Positions 27,776 to 40,100 of a DNA stretch of 64,000 nucleotides are shown piece after piece. Where the stretch lies: assembly GCA_002753225.1 (NCBI GenBank), contig PDZS01000003.1:1-64000 (forward strand), in the 5' to 3' direction. Under the pieces are notes generated by a model. The model ran no database searches and had not been told where the DNA came from. It saw only the letters and a list, made by a program, of their open reading frames with translations. Both the position numbers and the translations under genes were made by a program. The DNA is from Deltaproteobacteria bacterium YD0425bin51 (GTDB taxonomy: Bacteria > Desulfobacterota > Desulfobacteria > Desulfobacterales > YD0425bin51). Numbering within the stretch: position 1 is the stretch's first letter; each line of letters begins with the position of its first letter.

Positions 27776-28711
27776 ATGATGAAGGATGAACAACGGATTT
27801 TAATAGCTATAGATGGATCAGAACAGGCTTTTGATGCTGTAAGATATGTAAGTTATATGTTCCCGCAAGAAAAAACAAAAATTGTCCTCTTTCATGTCAA
27901 TGCTGAAGTCCCAGAATCTTTTTTAGATTTAAGAAGAGATGCTCTATTTCAATCTAATGTAATTCAAATTACTGCATGGTCACTTCAGATCAAAAAAAAT
28001 ATTGAAGAATTTATGGAAAAAGCACTAAATATATTACTCGATGCTGGTTTTCCAAGGGATTCAATATCAATTAAGATTCAGGGTAAGAAAATAGGAATAG
28101 CAAGAGATATTTTAAAAGAGTCTCATGAAGGGTATTCTGCTATAGTTTTAGGAAGAAGTGGTATTAGCAGGCTTAAAGATATAATAATGGGAAGTATTGC
28201 TAACAAATTGTTAGGTAAGACTCAACATATACCACTTGCTGTTATAGGAGGACTTCCTGAAACAAATAAAATTATAATTGGTTTTGACGCTTCTGAAGGA
28301 GCAATGAAAGCAGTACATAGCATAAGCTCTTTAATGGCATCTCCAAAACGAGAAATTATGTTATGCCATGTCATAAGACCTCTTGGTGTTCATGTTGGAA
28401 TTAGAGGATTATTTAATGACAATGAAGAAAATGAATGGATAGAAAAAAATATAAAAGAAATTGAGCCATTCTTTGATAAGGCAATAAATATTTTGGTTTC
28501 TGGAGGATTTTCAAGGGAAAATGTTCATAAAAATATTTTAAAAGGGAAAAAAAGTAGGGCAGAGGCTGTAACGAGAAAGGCTGAGGGAGATGGATATGGA
28601 ACAATTGCAGTTGGAAGGAGAGGATTAACAATTGTCGAAGAATTTGTAATAGGTAGAGTCAGCACAAAAGTTCTTCACTTAGCAGATGAAATGGCTGTTT
28701 GGGTTATATAA
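27776..28711 (+). CDS. Tandem universal stress protein (UspA-UspA)
   Basis: A 311-residue cytoplasmic protein with two UspA domains (about 1-160 and 165-311). Each carries the nucleotide-binding pattern: VLGRSGISRLKDIIMGSIANKLL in the first and AVGRRGLTIVEEFVIGRVSTKVL in the second. Tandem Usp proteins of this kind usually bind ATP and accompany stress or dormancy genes. It follows a terminator and has an AGGAGGG site. Two ATGs (27776 and 27779) are possible starts. The stop overlaps the start of the acyl ligase gene (TAATG), so it heads the synthase operon. Confidence 0.9.
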   Translation: MMKDEQRILIAIDGSEQAFDAVRYVSYMFPQEKTKIVLFHVNAEVPESFLDLRRDALFQSNVIQITAWSLQIKKNIEEFMEKALNILLDAGFPRDSISIKIQGKKIGIARDILKESHEGYSAIVLGRSGISRLKDIIMGSIANKLLGKTQHIPLAVIGGLPETNKIIIGFDASEGAMKAVHSISSLMASPKREIMLCHVIRPLGVHVGIRGLFNDNEENEWIEKNIKEIEPFFDKAINILVSGGFSRENVHKNILKGKKSRAEAVTRKAEGDGYGTIAVGRRGLTIVEEFVIGRVSTKVLHLADEMAVWVI

Positions 28712-30063
28712 TGGTAAACAGTTGGCTGTTTCAAAGATTATCAGAATTTAAAGACGAAACTGCTATAATCTGGCAAGATCAAAAATATTCCTACAGGCAA
28801 ATTTTAGATGGGGTATTAAAATGGTATAATATCTTAGAAGAGTATGGAATTAAACAAGGTGAAAGTGTTGCAATATATGGAGATTTTTCTCCAAATGTTA
28901 CATGTCTTATCCTATCTTTGATAAAAAATAATAATATTGCAGTACCCCTTACATCATCAATGTTTCCAACATTGGAAGACTGCTTGAAAATAGCGAGAGC
29001 TACTTGTCTATTTGAATTTAATGACAGCGATTCTTTTAATTTTAGACGAATAAATAATAACCCTGATCATCCTTTATTAGAAGATCTTCGTAAAAATAAT
29101 GATTCTGGACTTATTATTTTTACATCAGGCTCAACAGGAGAGATGAAGGCAGCGCTGCATAGCTTCACAAAGGTTATATCAAAATTCAAAAAAAAAGGGC
29201 AGCCGTTTGTTACCCTTGCATTTCTTCTGTTCGACCATATAGGCGGAATAAATACCCTATTTGGCTCTTTAACAAGCTGTGGTAAAATCATTCTAGGAGT
29301 AAAAAGGGAGCCTGAATTTATCTGCAAAATGATTGAGCAGTATAAAGTCAATTTGCTTGGCGCTACTCCAACATTTTTAAAAATACTTTTAATGTCAGAT
29401 AGTTATAAAAAATATAATTTAAGCTCCCTAAAACTCATTACTTATGGCACAGAGCCAATGACAAAAGCAACTTTAGATACCCTTAACACCACATTTCCTG
29501 ATGTTAAATTTAAGCAATTGTATGGCCTTAGTGAATCAGGTGTTCTTCCTACCAAATCTGAAAATTCTGGTTCTCTTAATTTAGTTGTAGGGGGGGAAGG
29601 GTGTGAGGCAAAAGTTATAGATGGAATTATTTATATTAAAACAGATTTTTTAATGATAGGATATTTGAATGCACCTTCTCCTTCTGTTGATTCAGATGGT
29701 TGGTATAGAACAGGAGATATGGCTGAAATAAAAGCAAATGGAAATATAAGAATTTTGGGAAGAGAATCAGAACTTATAAATGTTGGTGGAGAAAAAGTAT
29801 TTCCAGCAGAAGTTGAAAATGTGATTATGCAAATGTATAATATTAAAGACGTAATAGTTAGAGGAAAGCCAAACCCTGTAACCGGTCATATAGTTTATGC
29901 TAAAGTAGAAATTATAGAACCTGAAGACCCAGATAAAATAGAGGTAAGAGTTCGTAAATTTTGTGCTAAACATTTACCTCAATATAAAATTCCAGCAGTT
30001 GTTGAGATTTCAAATACTAATCTCCATAATGGGAGGTTTAAAAAAATAAGGAGAGTTGTTTAG
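28711..30063 (+). CDS. AMP-forming acyl-CoA/acyl-ACP ligase
   Basis: About 450 residues from the ATG at 28711, which overlaps the Usp stop; an upstream TTG at 28699 is less likely. The adenylate-forming signature is intact: the phosphate loop IIFTSGSTGEMKA, YGLSESG, GWYRTGDMAEI and GGEKVFPAEVEN. The C-terminal catalytic Lys region is NGRFKKIRR, where the usual NGK is altered, so the Lys position is uncertain. The protein is shorter than typical acyl-CoA synthetases (about 550) but normal for small acyl-ACP ligases. With the stand-alone carrier protein two genes downstream, it probably activates the starter acid for the synthase. The substrate cannot be read from the sequence by eye. Confidence 0.87.
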   Translation: MVNSWLFQRLSEFKDETAIIWQDQKYSYRQILDGVLKWYNILEEYGIKQGESVAIYGDFSPNVTCLILSLIKNNNIAVPLTSSMFPTLEDCLKIARATCLFEFNDSDSFNFRRINNNPDHPLLEDLRKNNDSGLIIFTSGSTGEMKAALHSFTKVISKFKKKGQPFVTLAFLLFDHIGGINTLFGSLTSCGKIILGVKREPEFICKMIEQYKVNLLGATPTFLKILLMSDSYKKYNLSSLKLITYGTEPMTKATLDTLNTTFPDVKFKQLYGLSESGVLPTKSENSGSLNLVVGGEGCEAKVIDGIIYIKTDFLMIGYLNAPSPSVDSDGWYRTGDMAEIKANGNIRILGRESELINVGGEKVFPAEVENVIMQMYNIKDVIVRGKPNPVTGHIVYAKVEIIEPEDPDKIEVRVRKFCAKHLPQYKIPAVVEISNTNLHNGRFKKIRRVV

Positions 30064-30795
30064 TTGGATCATAAAAGAGTATGTGTTGTAAGCGGCGGAA
30101 GCAAAGGTCTTGGAGAAGGAATTGTTAATTCGCTTCTTTGTGAAAAGAATATTGTTGCAACGTATAGCCGCAAGAAAACCGCTTTTATTGAAAATTGCAT
30201 AAAAAAATATCCTGATTCTTTTTTATGGGAAGAGATAGATGCAACTAATTTTGATATATTAAATCAATTCACAAAATTTATTGTTTCAAGATATGACAAA
30301 ATTGATATTTTAATTAATAATGCAGGGATTGGTGTTTCTGGAATACTTACTCTTACATCAGATATAGATATACAAAAGGCTATTTCTTTAAATTTAGAAT
30401 CTGTTATTTATCTTACTAGGGCATGTTTAAAAAGCATGCTTAAAGATCGGAAAGGATGTATTATAAATATTTCGTCCATAACTGGGACTTCCGGCTTTTC
30501 AGGGATGAGCATTTATAGCGCAACAAAAGCAGCTTTGGATGGTTTTACAAGGAGTCTTGCCCGTGAAGTTGGGGGTGAAGGTATAAGAGTAAATTCAGTC
30601 GCGCCCGGTTATTTTGAAAGCGATATGTCAAATAAGCTTACTAAAGTTCAAAGTGAGCAGATAATTCGCAGAACACCATTAAAAAGGCTAGGTAATGTTT
30701 CTGATATTGTAGGTATAGTACGGTTTTTAATATCAGAGGACGCAAGCTTTATTACTGGACAGACTTTTGTTGTTGATGGCGGATTAACTTGCTAA
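30064..30795 (+). CDS. Short-chain dehydrogenase/reductase, FabG-like
   Basis: A 243-residue NAD(P)-dependent SDR. It has the cofactor loop VSGGSKGLGEG, the NNAG motif in LINNAGIG, the catalytic Ser in ISSITG, and Tyr-x-x-x-Lys in IYSATKAA. The C-terminus ITGQTFVVDGGLTC is typical of 3-oxoacyl-ACP reductases. The start is TTG at 30064, directly after the ligase stop, with AGGAG upstream and no suitable ATG nearby. It could reduce a beta-keto intermediate in trans (module 2 of the synthase lacks KR) or modify the starter or product; sequence alone does not decide. Confidence 0.9.
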   Translation: MDHKRVCVVSGGSKGLGEGIVNSLLCEKNIVATYSRKKTAFIENCIKKYPDSFLWEEIDATNFDILNQFTKFIVSRYDKIDILINNAGIGVSGILTLTSDIDIQKAISLNLESVIYLTRACLKSMLKDRKGCIINISSITGTSGFSGMSIYSATKAALDGFTRSLAREVGGEGIRVNSVAPGYFESDMSNKLTKVQSEQIIRRTPLKRLGNVSDIVGIVRFLISEDASFITGQTFVVDGGLTC

Positions 30796-30820
30796 CAATT
30801 ATACATGAAAGGCTAAGGTT

Positions 30821-31189
30821 ATGGAAGATGTAACACAAATTGTATATGAAACAATAAGAAAAGTAGCAGATGAAAAAGATATTAAATTAAACGGCATTCA
30901 AAACAGCTACAATTTAATTAGGGATGTTGGTTTCAAATCTATTGATTTGGCGAGGCTTATTGCTGTTTTAGAGTTAAAACTTAAAGTTGATCCTTTTTCA
31001 AAGCTTATTCCCATAACAAGCATACAGACAGTTGGCGATTTATGTAATGCTTATATTGCCTGTTTCTCAAAGACTGCTGAAGTTATTTCTTTATCTGATT
31101 TTAATCAGAGTGAAAAACGTGGAGAAATGCGTCTTAATTCTTCTATCAACAAGAGAGGCGATCTAAGAAGAATGGCCAGAATGGGGTAG
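30821..31189 (+). CDS. Stand-alone acyl carrier protein with basic C-terminal tail
   Basis: A 122-residue protein. Residues 1-85 form an acyl carrier fold with the phosphopantetheine site in VGFKSIDLARL (Ser40), a variant of the usual DSL. Residues about 86-122 form an Arg-rich tail ending in INKRGDLRRMARMG that could dock onto the synthase. The gene ends 3 bases before the synthase start. With the acyl ligase upstream it probably carries the starter unit to KS1, or malonyl or modified units in trans. Modification of Ser40 would require a phosphopantetheinyl transferase, which is not in the window. Confidence 0.82.
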   Translation: MEDVTQIVYETIRKVADEKDIKLNGIQNSYNLIRDVGFKSIDLARLIAVLELKLKVDPFSKLIPITSIQTVGDLCNAYIACFSKTAEVISLSDFNQSEKRGEMRLNSSINKRGDLRRMARMG

Positions 31190-31192
31190 CAG

Positions 31193-34100
31193 ATGGGGGA
31201 TACGTATGAGCTGGAACGGCACGGCTCAATTGCAATTATCGGTTTTGCAGGCAGATTTCCTGGTGCACGCAATATAGAAGAATTTTGGAAAAATATTGAA
31301 AATAGCGTTGAATCGATTACATTTTTTTCTCCTGAAGAATTAATTGCTTCTGGCATAAGCCCAAATGACGTAAATGATCCAAATTATATAAGAGCTGCTC
31401 CTCTTTTACCTGATTTTGATTGTTTTGATTCAAACTTTTTTGAGTACTCACCTAAAGAAGCTGAAATCATAGACCCTGCACATCGAGTTTTCTTGGAATG
31501 CTCATGGGAAGCATTAGAACACGCAGGATATGCAGGAAAGAGTCAAAGGGTTATCGGAGTCTTTGCAGGTTCTGGTCCTTTGATGAGCAGCTACTTAATA
31601 TCAAATAACCACATCAACCATAACGTAATTGGTCCTTCAGGAGGCATTGAAAACATAGGGAATGATAAAGATTACCTATGTACCAGAGTCTCATACAAGC
31701 TAAATTTAAAGGGTCCAAGCTTAACAATTCAGACAGCCTGCTCAACATCTTTAGTTGCTGTTCATATGGCATGTCAAAGTCTTCTTAATTATGAGTGTGA
31801 TATTGCTATTGCAGGAGGCGTAACAGTTCATGTTCCTCAAAAATCAGGTTACAGGATATCTGATTCGCCAATTTATTCTCCAGATGGTCATTGCAGAGCA
31901 TTTGACATTGACGCAAAAGGAACAATCTTTGGAAGCGGAGTAGGTATAGTTGTATTAAAACCTCTTAAACAAGCAATTATAGATAGGGATCAAATCCATG
32001 CTGTAATTCGAGGTTCTGCCATAAATAATGATGGTTCTTCAAAAATAAGCTACTTTGCAGCAAGCGCGGACGGTTTAGCTGATGCAGTTTCTCAAGCTCT
32101 CTATGTTTCGGAAGTTCATCCTGATACAATTTCCTATATAGAAGCACACGGAACAGGGACAGAATTAGGTGATCCTGTTGAAATCCATGCTTTAAATAGA
32201 GTTTTTAGGAAAAGTACTGAAAGAAAGCAATACTGCGCAATTGGTTCAGTAAAATCTAATATTGGTCATACTGATTCAGCATCAGGAATAGCTGGACTTC
32301 TTAAAACAGTTATGGCTCTAAAAGCAAAAATTCTGCCTCCTACTTTACATATACAAAAGCCAAATCCAAAGTGCAATTTTGAAGAAAGCCCATTTTTTGT
32401 AATTGATAAAAAAAAAGAGTGGGTAACAGATAATAACCGTAGAGCAATTGTAAACAGTTTAGGAATTGGAGGTACAAACGCCTGCATAGTTCTTGAAGAA
32501 GCACCTCCAACATTTAAAATAAACCCTGAAGATAATAATAAATATTTTTTTATAATTTCAGCAAAAAACATTACTACTCTGCATGAACTTGCAGTTAAAT
32601 TTGAAAAATTTTTAAAAGAGAATAAAGAAATACCAATTTCTGATATATGTTATACTTTAAGCTTAGGGAGAAAAGAGTTTAGTTATAAAATATCTTCTTA
32701 TGTCTCTTCTAAAGATGATGCCATAAAATTTCTATCAGATTTTATATCAAATGGTAAAATAAGTATCGTTGAAAAAAATACAGATAACTTAAACGGATAT
32801 AGAGTTGCGCTTCCTACCTATCCTTTTTTAAAAGAACGTTTTTGGATAATAAAAAATAATAAATTCCAAAAGGTTTTAAAAAAGACAGATCCTGCTATAA
32901 ATAACCATAGAGTTAGAGGGGAATATATTTTACCCGGAGTATCTCTTATTGATATGGCTTATAGTACTAGTTTTGCCAAAATCCATAACTTTGTATTTTG
33001 TGAGCTGGTAATTGTTAATGAAGATAGAGAAATATTTATTGAAATTGAAAAATCTGTTTTTCAAATTAAAAGCAAAGATTCTGTTTATGCGACAGGAGAG
33101 ATAAGTGTAGATTCTATAAAAAAAGTTGAAGAATATTTTTCCATAGAGGAAATTAAGGCAAGATCTACAATAAAAATAGATAAAGAAGAAGTTTATAATC
33201 ACTTTAAAAATGTCGGTATAGAATATGGTCCTTTTTTTCAGAAGATAGAGATAATTTGGGCAAATGATAAAGAAGCATTAAGTCTGATTTCTATAAATGA
33301 TTTTGAAAATTATGTAATTCATCCTGCTATAGCTGACGCTAGCCTTCAAACCTGTTTCATTATTACAAAAGACAAACAAAATACTCTGCTTCCTTTTGCT
33401 ATATCAGAAATAGAGGTTTTATGTCCTCTAACGCAGGTAAGTTATGCTTATGTAAAGAAAGCTAGCGATTTATCATTTGATATTTTAATATTAGATGAAA
33501 TTGGAAAAATTTGTCTAAAGTTTACTTCCGTAACTTTTAGACCTGCAAAAGATTTTTTGGATGATTTCTTCTATACTCATAAATGGGTTAATAAGACTGC
33601 TAATTCTATTAAATTGCCTGTTAAGAAAAAAAATGTCCTTATTGCATATACTCAGGATAATCATCTTTTTAAAGAAGCAATATCCTCTTTTTACACTGAT
33701 AATTATATCTTTGAAATAGTCCTTGGCAAAGACGATATCGATAAATCCATAAATAAAATTGACGTAATTTATTTTCTTGGAGGAATTCAAAGTAAGGGGA
33801 TTAATTTAGAATATAGCCAAGAAATAGGCGTAATATCTTTATTTAGGATAATAAAAGCTCTTATTTCTAAAGAGATAATAAGAAATCAATTAGAGCTAAA
33901 AGTGATTACAAACGATGTTTTTAAGATTTTGCCAAATGATGATATTAAACCTTTTTCAGCAAGCATTCATGGATTAGTCAAAGTAATTGCCAAAGAGTTC
34001 CCTGAGTTAATAATAAGCTGCATTGATATAAGCTTTTCTCCAAAATCTGCATTAGAAGAAATTAAAAATATAGTTTATCCGGCTATTATTGAAGCAGGAG

Positions 34101-37100
34101 GTAAAAAAGATGTTTTTGAGGTTGCTTTTCGTGATGGGAAACGTTTTACCCGAGAAATAGAATCCATAAAATTATCTCCAGTTTTTGATCCTGTTTTTAA
34201 AGAAAAAGGTGTTTATTTGATTTTAGGAGGAGCTGGAGGTATTGGGCTTACAATATCTGAGTATCTTTCTATAAAATTTAAAGCAAAAATTATTTTAGTA
34301 GGAAGAAAAAAATTAGATGAAAAAAAGATAGAGAAAATTAAATTTATAGAAGAATTAGGTGGAGAAATTTTATATCTTGAAGGAGATGCTGCAAATCCAT
34401 CAAGCATAGATGATGCTGTAAAAAAAGCAAAATTACAATTTGGAAAAATAGATGGAGCTATACATTCTGCAATTGTCCTGAAAGACAGAGCTATTCATAA
34501 CATGGATGAAGAAACATTTAAAGATGTTCTTTCACCCAAAGTCTATGGAACAGTCTTTTTTCATCAAGCTTTAAAAGAAGAGCCTTTAGATTTCATGATC
34601 TTTTTTTCTTCACTCCAGTCTTTTATAGTAAACCCAGGGCAAAGTAATTATGCTGCAGGCTCTACTTTTGAAGATGCTTTTGGGAATTTTTTAGCAGATA
34701 AGGAGAAATACCCTGTAAAAATTATTAACTGGGGGTACTGGGGTAGTGTTGGAGTTGTTGCAAATGATGATTACAAGAAAAGACTATATGCTCAGGGGCT
34801 TTATTCAATAGAACCACTTGAAGGGATTGAAGCTGTTTTAAGGATTTTATCTAATAAGCTGGTGCAGGTAATGGCAATAAAAGCCAGCAAAAAATTTATA
34901 GAGAAAATAGAAGCATCTAAGCCTTCAATAAAAATAAAAGAAAAAATAGAAAATTACATAAAAGATGTTTTTTTTGATATTTTAAAGTTTGATAAAACCA
35001 AATTAGACAGCAGTACAACTTTTGAAAAATTTGGAGTTGATTCCCTTTTATCAATAGAAATTACCAAAAGGTTTGAAGAAGATTTTGGGAAATTATCTCC
35101 AACTTTATTATTTGAACATATGACTATTGGTAAACTTGCTGATTTTTTTATAAGTAAGCGACCACAAGTTTTTCTTGATTCCCGCTTTAGTTTGAATGAT
35201 TTCATTTCCCCAATTGTTACTTCTGAAATTGCAATAATAGGTCTTTCAGGGAGATATCCTCTATCAGAAACAATAGATGATTTTTGGGAAAATCTTAAAA
35301 ATGGAAAAAACTGTATTACAGAAATCCCTAAAGACAGATGGGACCCTTTAGATTATCCAGATGATATATACAGCAAATGGGGAGGATTTATAAAAGATGT
35401 GGATAAATTCGATCCCCTATTTTTTAACATATCTCCAAAAGAAGCAAAAACAATTGATCCACAAGAACGTATTTTTCTGGAAACAGCATGGGGAGCTATA
35501 GAAGATGCATCCCTTACAAAAAAAGATTTTGAAAAGGTAAATAATGAAGTCGGTGTTTTTGTGGGAGTAATGAACTGTAATTATGACAGAGTATCATTTT
35601 GGTCTATTGCAAATCGTGTTTCTTATTTTTTTGATTTTAAAGGTCCTAGTTTAGCAGTTGATACAGCATGTTCAGCATCGCTTACAGCTATTCATTTAGC
35701 TTGCGAAAGCATTAAAAATGGCGAATGCAGAATGGCAATTGCAGGAGGAGTTAATTTAATACTAAGCCCAATGCACTATAATAGATTGTGCAGCCTAAAT
35801 ATGCTTTCCAAAGATGAAAAATGCAAAAGCTTTGGTTTTGGAGCAGACGGCTTTGTTGATGGAGAAGGAGTTGGAGCAATACTTCTTAAACCTTTAAATC
35901 AGGCAAAAATTGATGGTGACCAGATATATGGTATTATTAAAGCATCTTCAATTAATTCTTCCGGCAAAACAGGCGGATATATAGTACCAAACCCAAATTC
36001 ACAAGCTAGTTTAGTCTTGTCTGCTTTAAAAAAAGCTCAAATTGACCCATCTAACATAAGTTATGTTGAGGCTCATGGAACAGGAACAGATTTAGGAGAT
36101 CCAATAGAAATTGTAGGACTAACAAGGGCTTACAGGGCATTTACTGAAAAAAAACAATACTGCGCCATAGGCTCTGTAAAAGCAAATATTGGACATTTGG
36201 AATCAGCAGCAGGAATTGCTGGGCTCACAAAAGTTCTTTTGCAGATGCGGCATAAAAAAATAGTCCCATCCATAAATTCTCAAAAATTAAATCCAAATAT
36301 CAATTTTTCTGATTCCCCATTTTATGTTCAACAAAGTATTTCTGATTGGATATCCAATACCCCAAGGCTATCTGCTATCAGTTCATTTGGAGCAGGCGGA
36401 GCAAACAGCCATATTATTTTAGAAGAATATATAGATGATAATAAACCTATTTTAGAAGATAACCAATCTTATCTTATTGTCTTGTCAGCTAAAAATGAAA
36501 GCAGGCTTAAAGAATATGCAAAAAAGATAGCATATTTTATTGAGAAGTATGAAACATCCCTTTCTCTTATGGATATTGCATATACTTTGCAAATTGGAAG
36601 AGAGCGGATGGAAGAAAGAGTTTGTTTTGAGGCTTCAAATACTTCAGAGGTTATTTACAAATTAAAAGAATATAATTTTGGACATATAAAAGATGAACAT
36701 CTCAGTAAATTGGCATCGTTATGGATATCAGGCGCAGATATTGATTGGAGCAAATTATATGTAAACAAGGATCCCAAAAAAATATCTCTGCCAACTTATC
36801 CGTTTGAGAAAAAGATATGCTGGTTAACAGAAAATGACGTCATTCCAGCGAAAGCGGGAATCCAGTATGAAGACGCAATTGATGAACTAAATAAATTCTG
36901 CCGCTTTATGTTATTTCATGTTTTAAGGCAAATGACTGATGTTAAAATCATACCTAAATATGAAAGATTATATGAAGAATTAATTCGAATATTAGAAAGA
37001 AATAACCTGAACCAAATAGAAATAACGCCTCAATTTTTAGAAGAAAGAAAAGAAGAATTCTTAAGCAGATTTCCTGATTTTAATCCGCACATCAATTTAG

Positions 37101-40100
37101 TTTATGTTTGCTTAAAAAATTACAGGCAAATTCTTTCAGGAAATATTCCTGCAGTTAACATAATATTTGCTGATTCTTCCATAAAATTAGTAGAAGGTAT
37201 TTATAAAGGGAACTCTTTTGCTGATTATTTTAATGATATTGCAGCAAAAACCATAAAGTCTAATATAGAATCAAAAAATAAGAAAATTAGTATATTAGAG
37301 ATTGGTGCAGGAACTGGAGGAACAACCAAAACAATACTGCATAAAGTTGCCGGATATGGAGAAAAAATAAATTATACATATACAGATATTTCATTAAGCT
37401 TTATCAAACACGGCAAAAAAGAGTATGGGAATTATCCTTTTGTAGAATTTAAGATTTTAAATATTGAAGATGATGTTATATCTCAAGGATATTTGAAATA
37501 TAGTTTTGATATAATAGTAGCTTCAAATGTCCTTCATGCTACCAGAAATATAAAAAATACAATCAGGAACGTAAAAAGCCTTTTAAAACAAGATGGAATA
37601 CTTATTTTAAATGAAGCTACAAAAGTTTTAGACTATATTACTCTGACATTTGGACTTTTGGAAGGATGGTGGCTCTTTGAAGATGAAGATATCCGCCTTA
37701 AAGGAAGTCCTCTTTTGTCCACTGTAATGTGGGAAAAAATACTAAAAGAAGAAGGCTTCTCAAATGTAGTTACAATAGGAGAAAAAGGGAAAGATTCACA
37801 CCAGCATGTTTTTATAGCAGAAAATCAAAAGAAAGGTACAAATAGAGAGCTTTCTCAAAGAGAGATTGTAGATGTTTTAACAAATGTACTTCAGATTGAC
37901 ATGCACGATTTTGACATAGATTTGCCATATCGTGATTTTGGCGTTGATTCAATACTTGCTGTTCAAATCATAAACAAATTAAATGAAAAATTAAATCTTA
38001 ATCTTAGAACAACTGATCTATACAACTATTCAACAACCCGTAAATTAATAGAACATATTTTCATGGATTCCCGATATAGTGATAGTGCTGTCATTCCATC
38101 GAACGAGGGAATCCAAATTATTGATGATGTGGCAATTATTGGTATATCATGCAGATTCCCAGATGCTGATAATCCTGAAGAATTTTGGGATAATCTATCT
38201 AAAGGTAAAGATTCAATAACAAATGAAGGCAATTTTTTTGTTGGCAGGCTTTCTGATGTCGATAAATTTGATCCGCTTTTTTTTAATATTTCACCAAAAG
38301 AAGCTGAATTTATGGATCCTCAGCAGCGTTTGTTTTTACAGGAAGCATGGCGTGCAATAGAGGATGCGGGTTATGCGCCAAGTACTTTAGACGGGAAAAA
38401 GTGCGGAGTTTTTGTTGGATTTAATTTTAACGATTATAATGACAATGTAGATGAAGTCTATTCTTTAACAGGAAATTCAGAGTCAATTTTATCTGCAAGA
38501 ATTTCATATTTTTTAAATCTAAAAGGACCAAGCATTTCTATAAATTCAGCATGTTCTTCTTCTTTGGTTGCGGTTCATCTGGCATGTGAGAGCATAAAAT
38601 CAGGAACTTCAGATATTGCTTTAGCAGGCGGTGTTCAGGTAATAACAACTAATCGTTTCCACATCCTTGCATTAAGCGCAGGTATGTTATCCGTTGATGG
38701 AAAATGCAGGACATTTGATTTGGCAGCAGATGGCTTTGTGCCTTCTGAAGGTGTAGGCGTAGTTGTTTTAAAAGCTTTATCTAAAGCAAAAAAAGACCAA
38801 GACCAGATTTATGGAATAATAAAAGGGTCACATATAAATCAAGATGGAAAGACAAACGGAATTACTGCTCCAAGCGCTTCAGCTCAGACTTCTTTAGAAT
38901 GCGAAGCTTACGACAGATATAAAATTAATCCTGAAATGATAACATATATAGAAGCTCACGGAACAGGAACAAAGCTTGGAGACCCCATAGAAATCCATGC
39001 CTTAACAGATGCTTTCAGAAAATATACAAACAAAACGAACTATTGTGCAATTGGCTCAGTTAAGACAAATATAGGTCATACCTTGGCAGCTGCAGGTATA
39101 GCTGGGCTTATAAAAATTCTTTTGTGCATAAAGCATAAAAAATTAGTACCATCCCTGCATTTTGAAAATGAAAATCCTCATATTAAATTTAAAGAAAGCC
39201 CGTTTTATGTAAATACAAAAGTTTGCGACTGGAATAAACCTAGGATTGCAGCAATAAGTTCATTTGGCTTTAGCGGAACAAACGCTCATCTTGTAATTGA
39301 AGAATACGAAGGCGAAAATAAATCTTCTCCTGAGATGCAATTAAATCTTATTGTGGTTTCTGCTAAAAATGAAGAAAGGCTTAAAGAGTCGATAAAAAAC
39401 TTACTTGATTTTATAGAAAGACATAATGATATATCTATTACTGATGTGGCTTATACTCTTCAAGTTGCAAGACAGGCTTTAGAGGAAAGAATAGCAGTTG
39501 TCGCATCAGACTTTTTGGATCTTAAATATAAACTGACAAAATATATTAAAGAAGAAAGAGATATACAAGATGTTTATACATGGAATACATCTACTAAAAA
39601 AGCTGAATCAAAATTTTTGTCTGGACTTTTGATTTCAGGTAAACCAGGAAAAGAATTTATACGGCTTATAATTGAAGAGAGGGAAATTGGTAAACTTGGA
39701 AGACTCTGGACCCTTGGAGCAGAGATAAATTGGGATTTGTTGTATCCAAATCATTTGCCAAGACGAATATCTATTCCAACATATCCTTTTTCCAAAGATA
39801 GATATTGGTCAGAAAGTAGAAATATATATGGGGTGCATCATTTAGCTCAAGGTGTTGATCTTAGTTTAAGCTTGGATGAAGGTGGAATTGTTTTTAAAAA
39901 GATTTTAAACAAAAGTGATCATATTGTTTTACATCATAATGTAAAAAATGATTTGATTCTTCCGGGAGCTGCCATATTAGAAATGGCATATTCTGCTGCA
40001 TTGTCAGTTGTAAAAGAAAGAATAAAGCTTGATAAAATCGTATTTAGAGAACCTCTTATAATTTCAGAAAATAAAAAAGAAATACAGATAGTAATTAAAA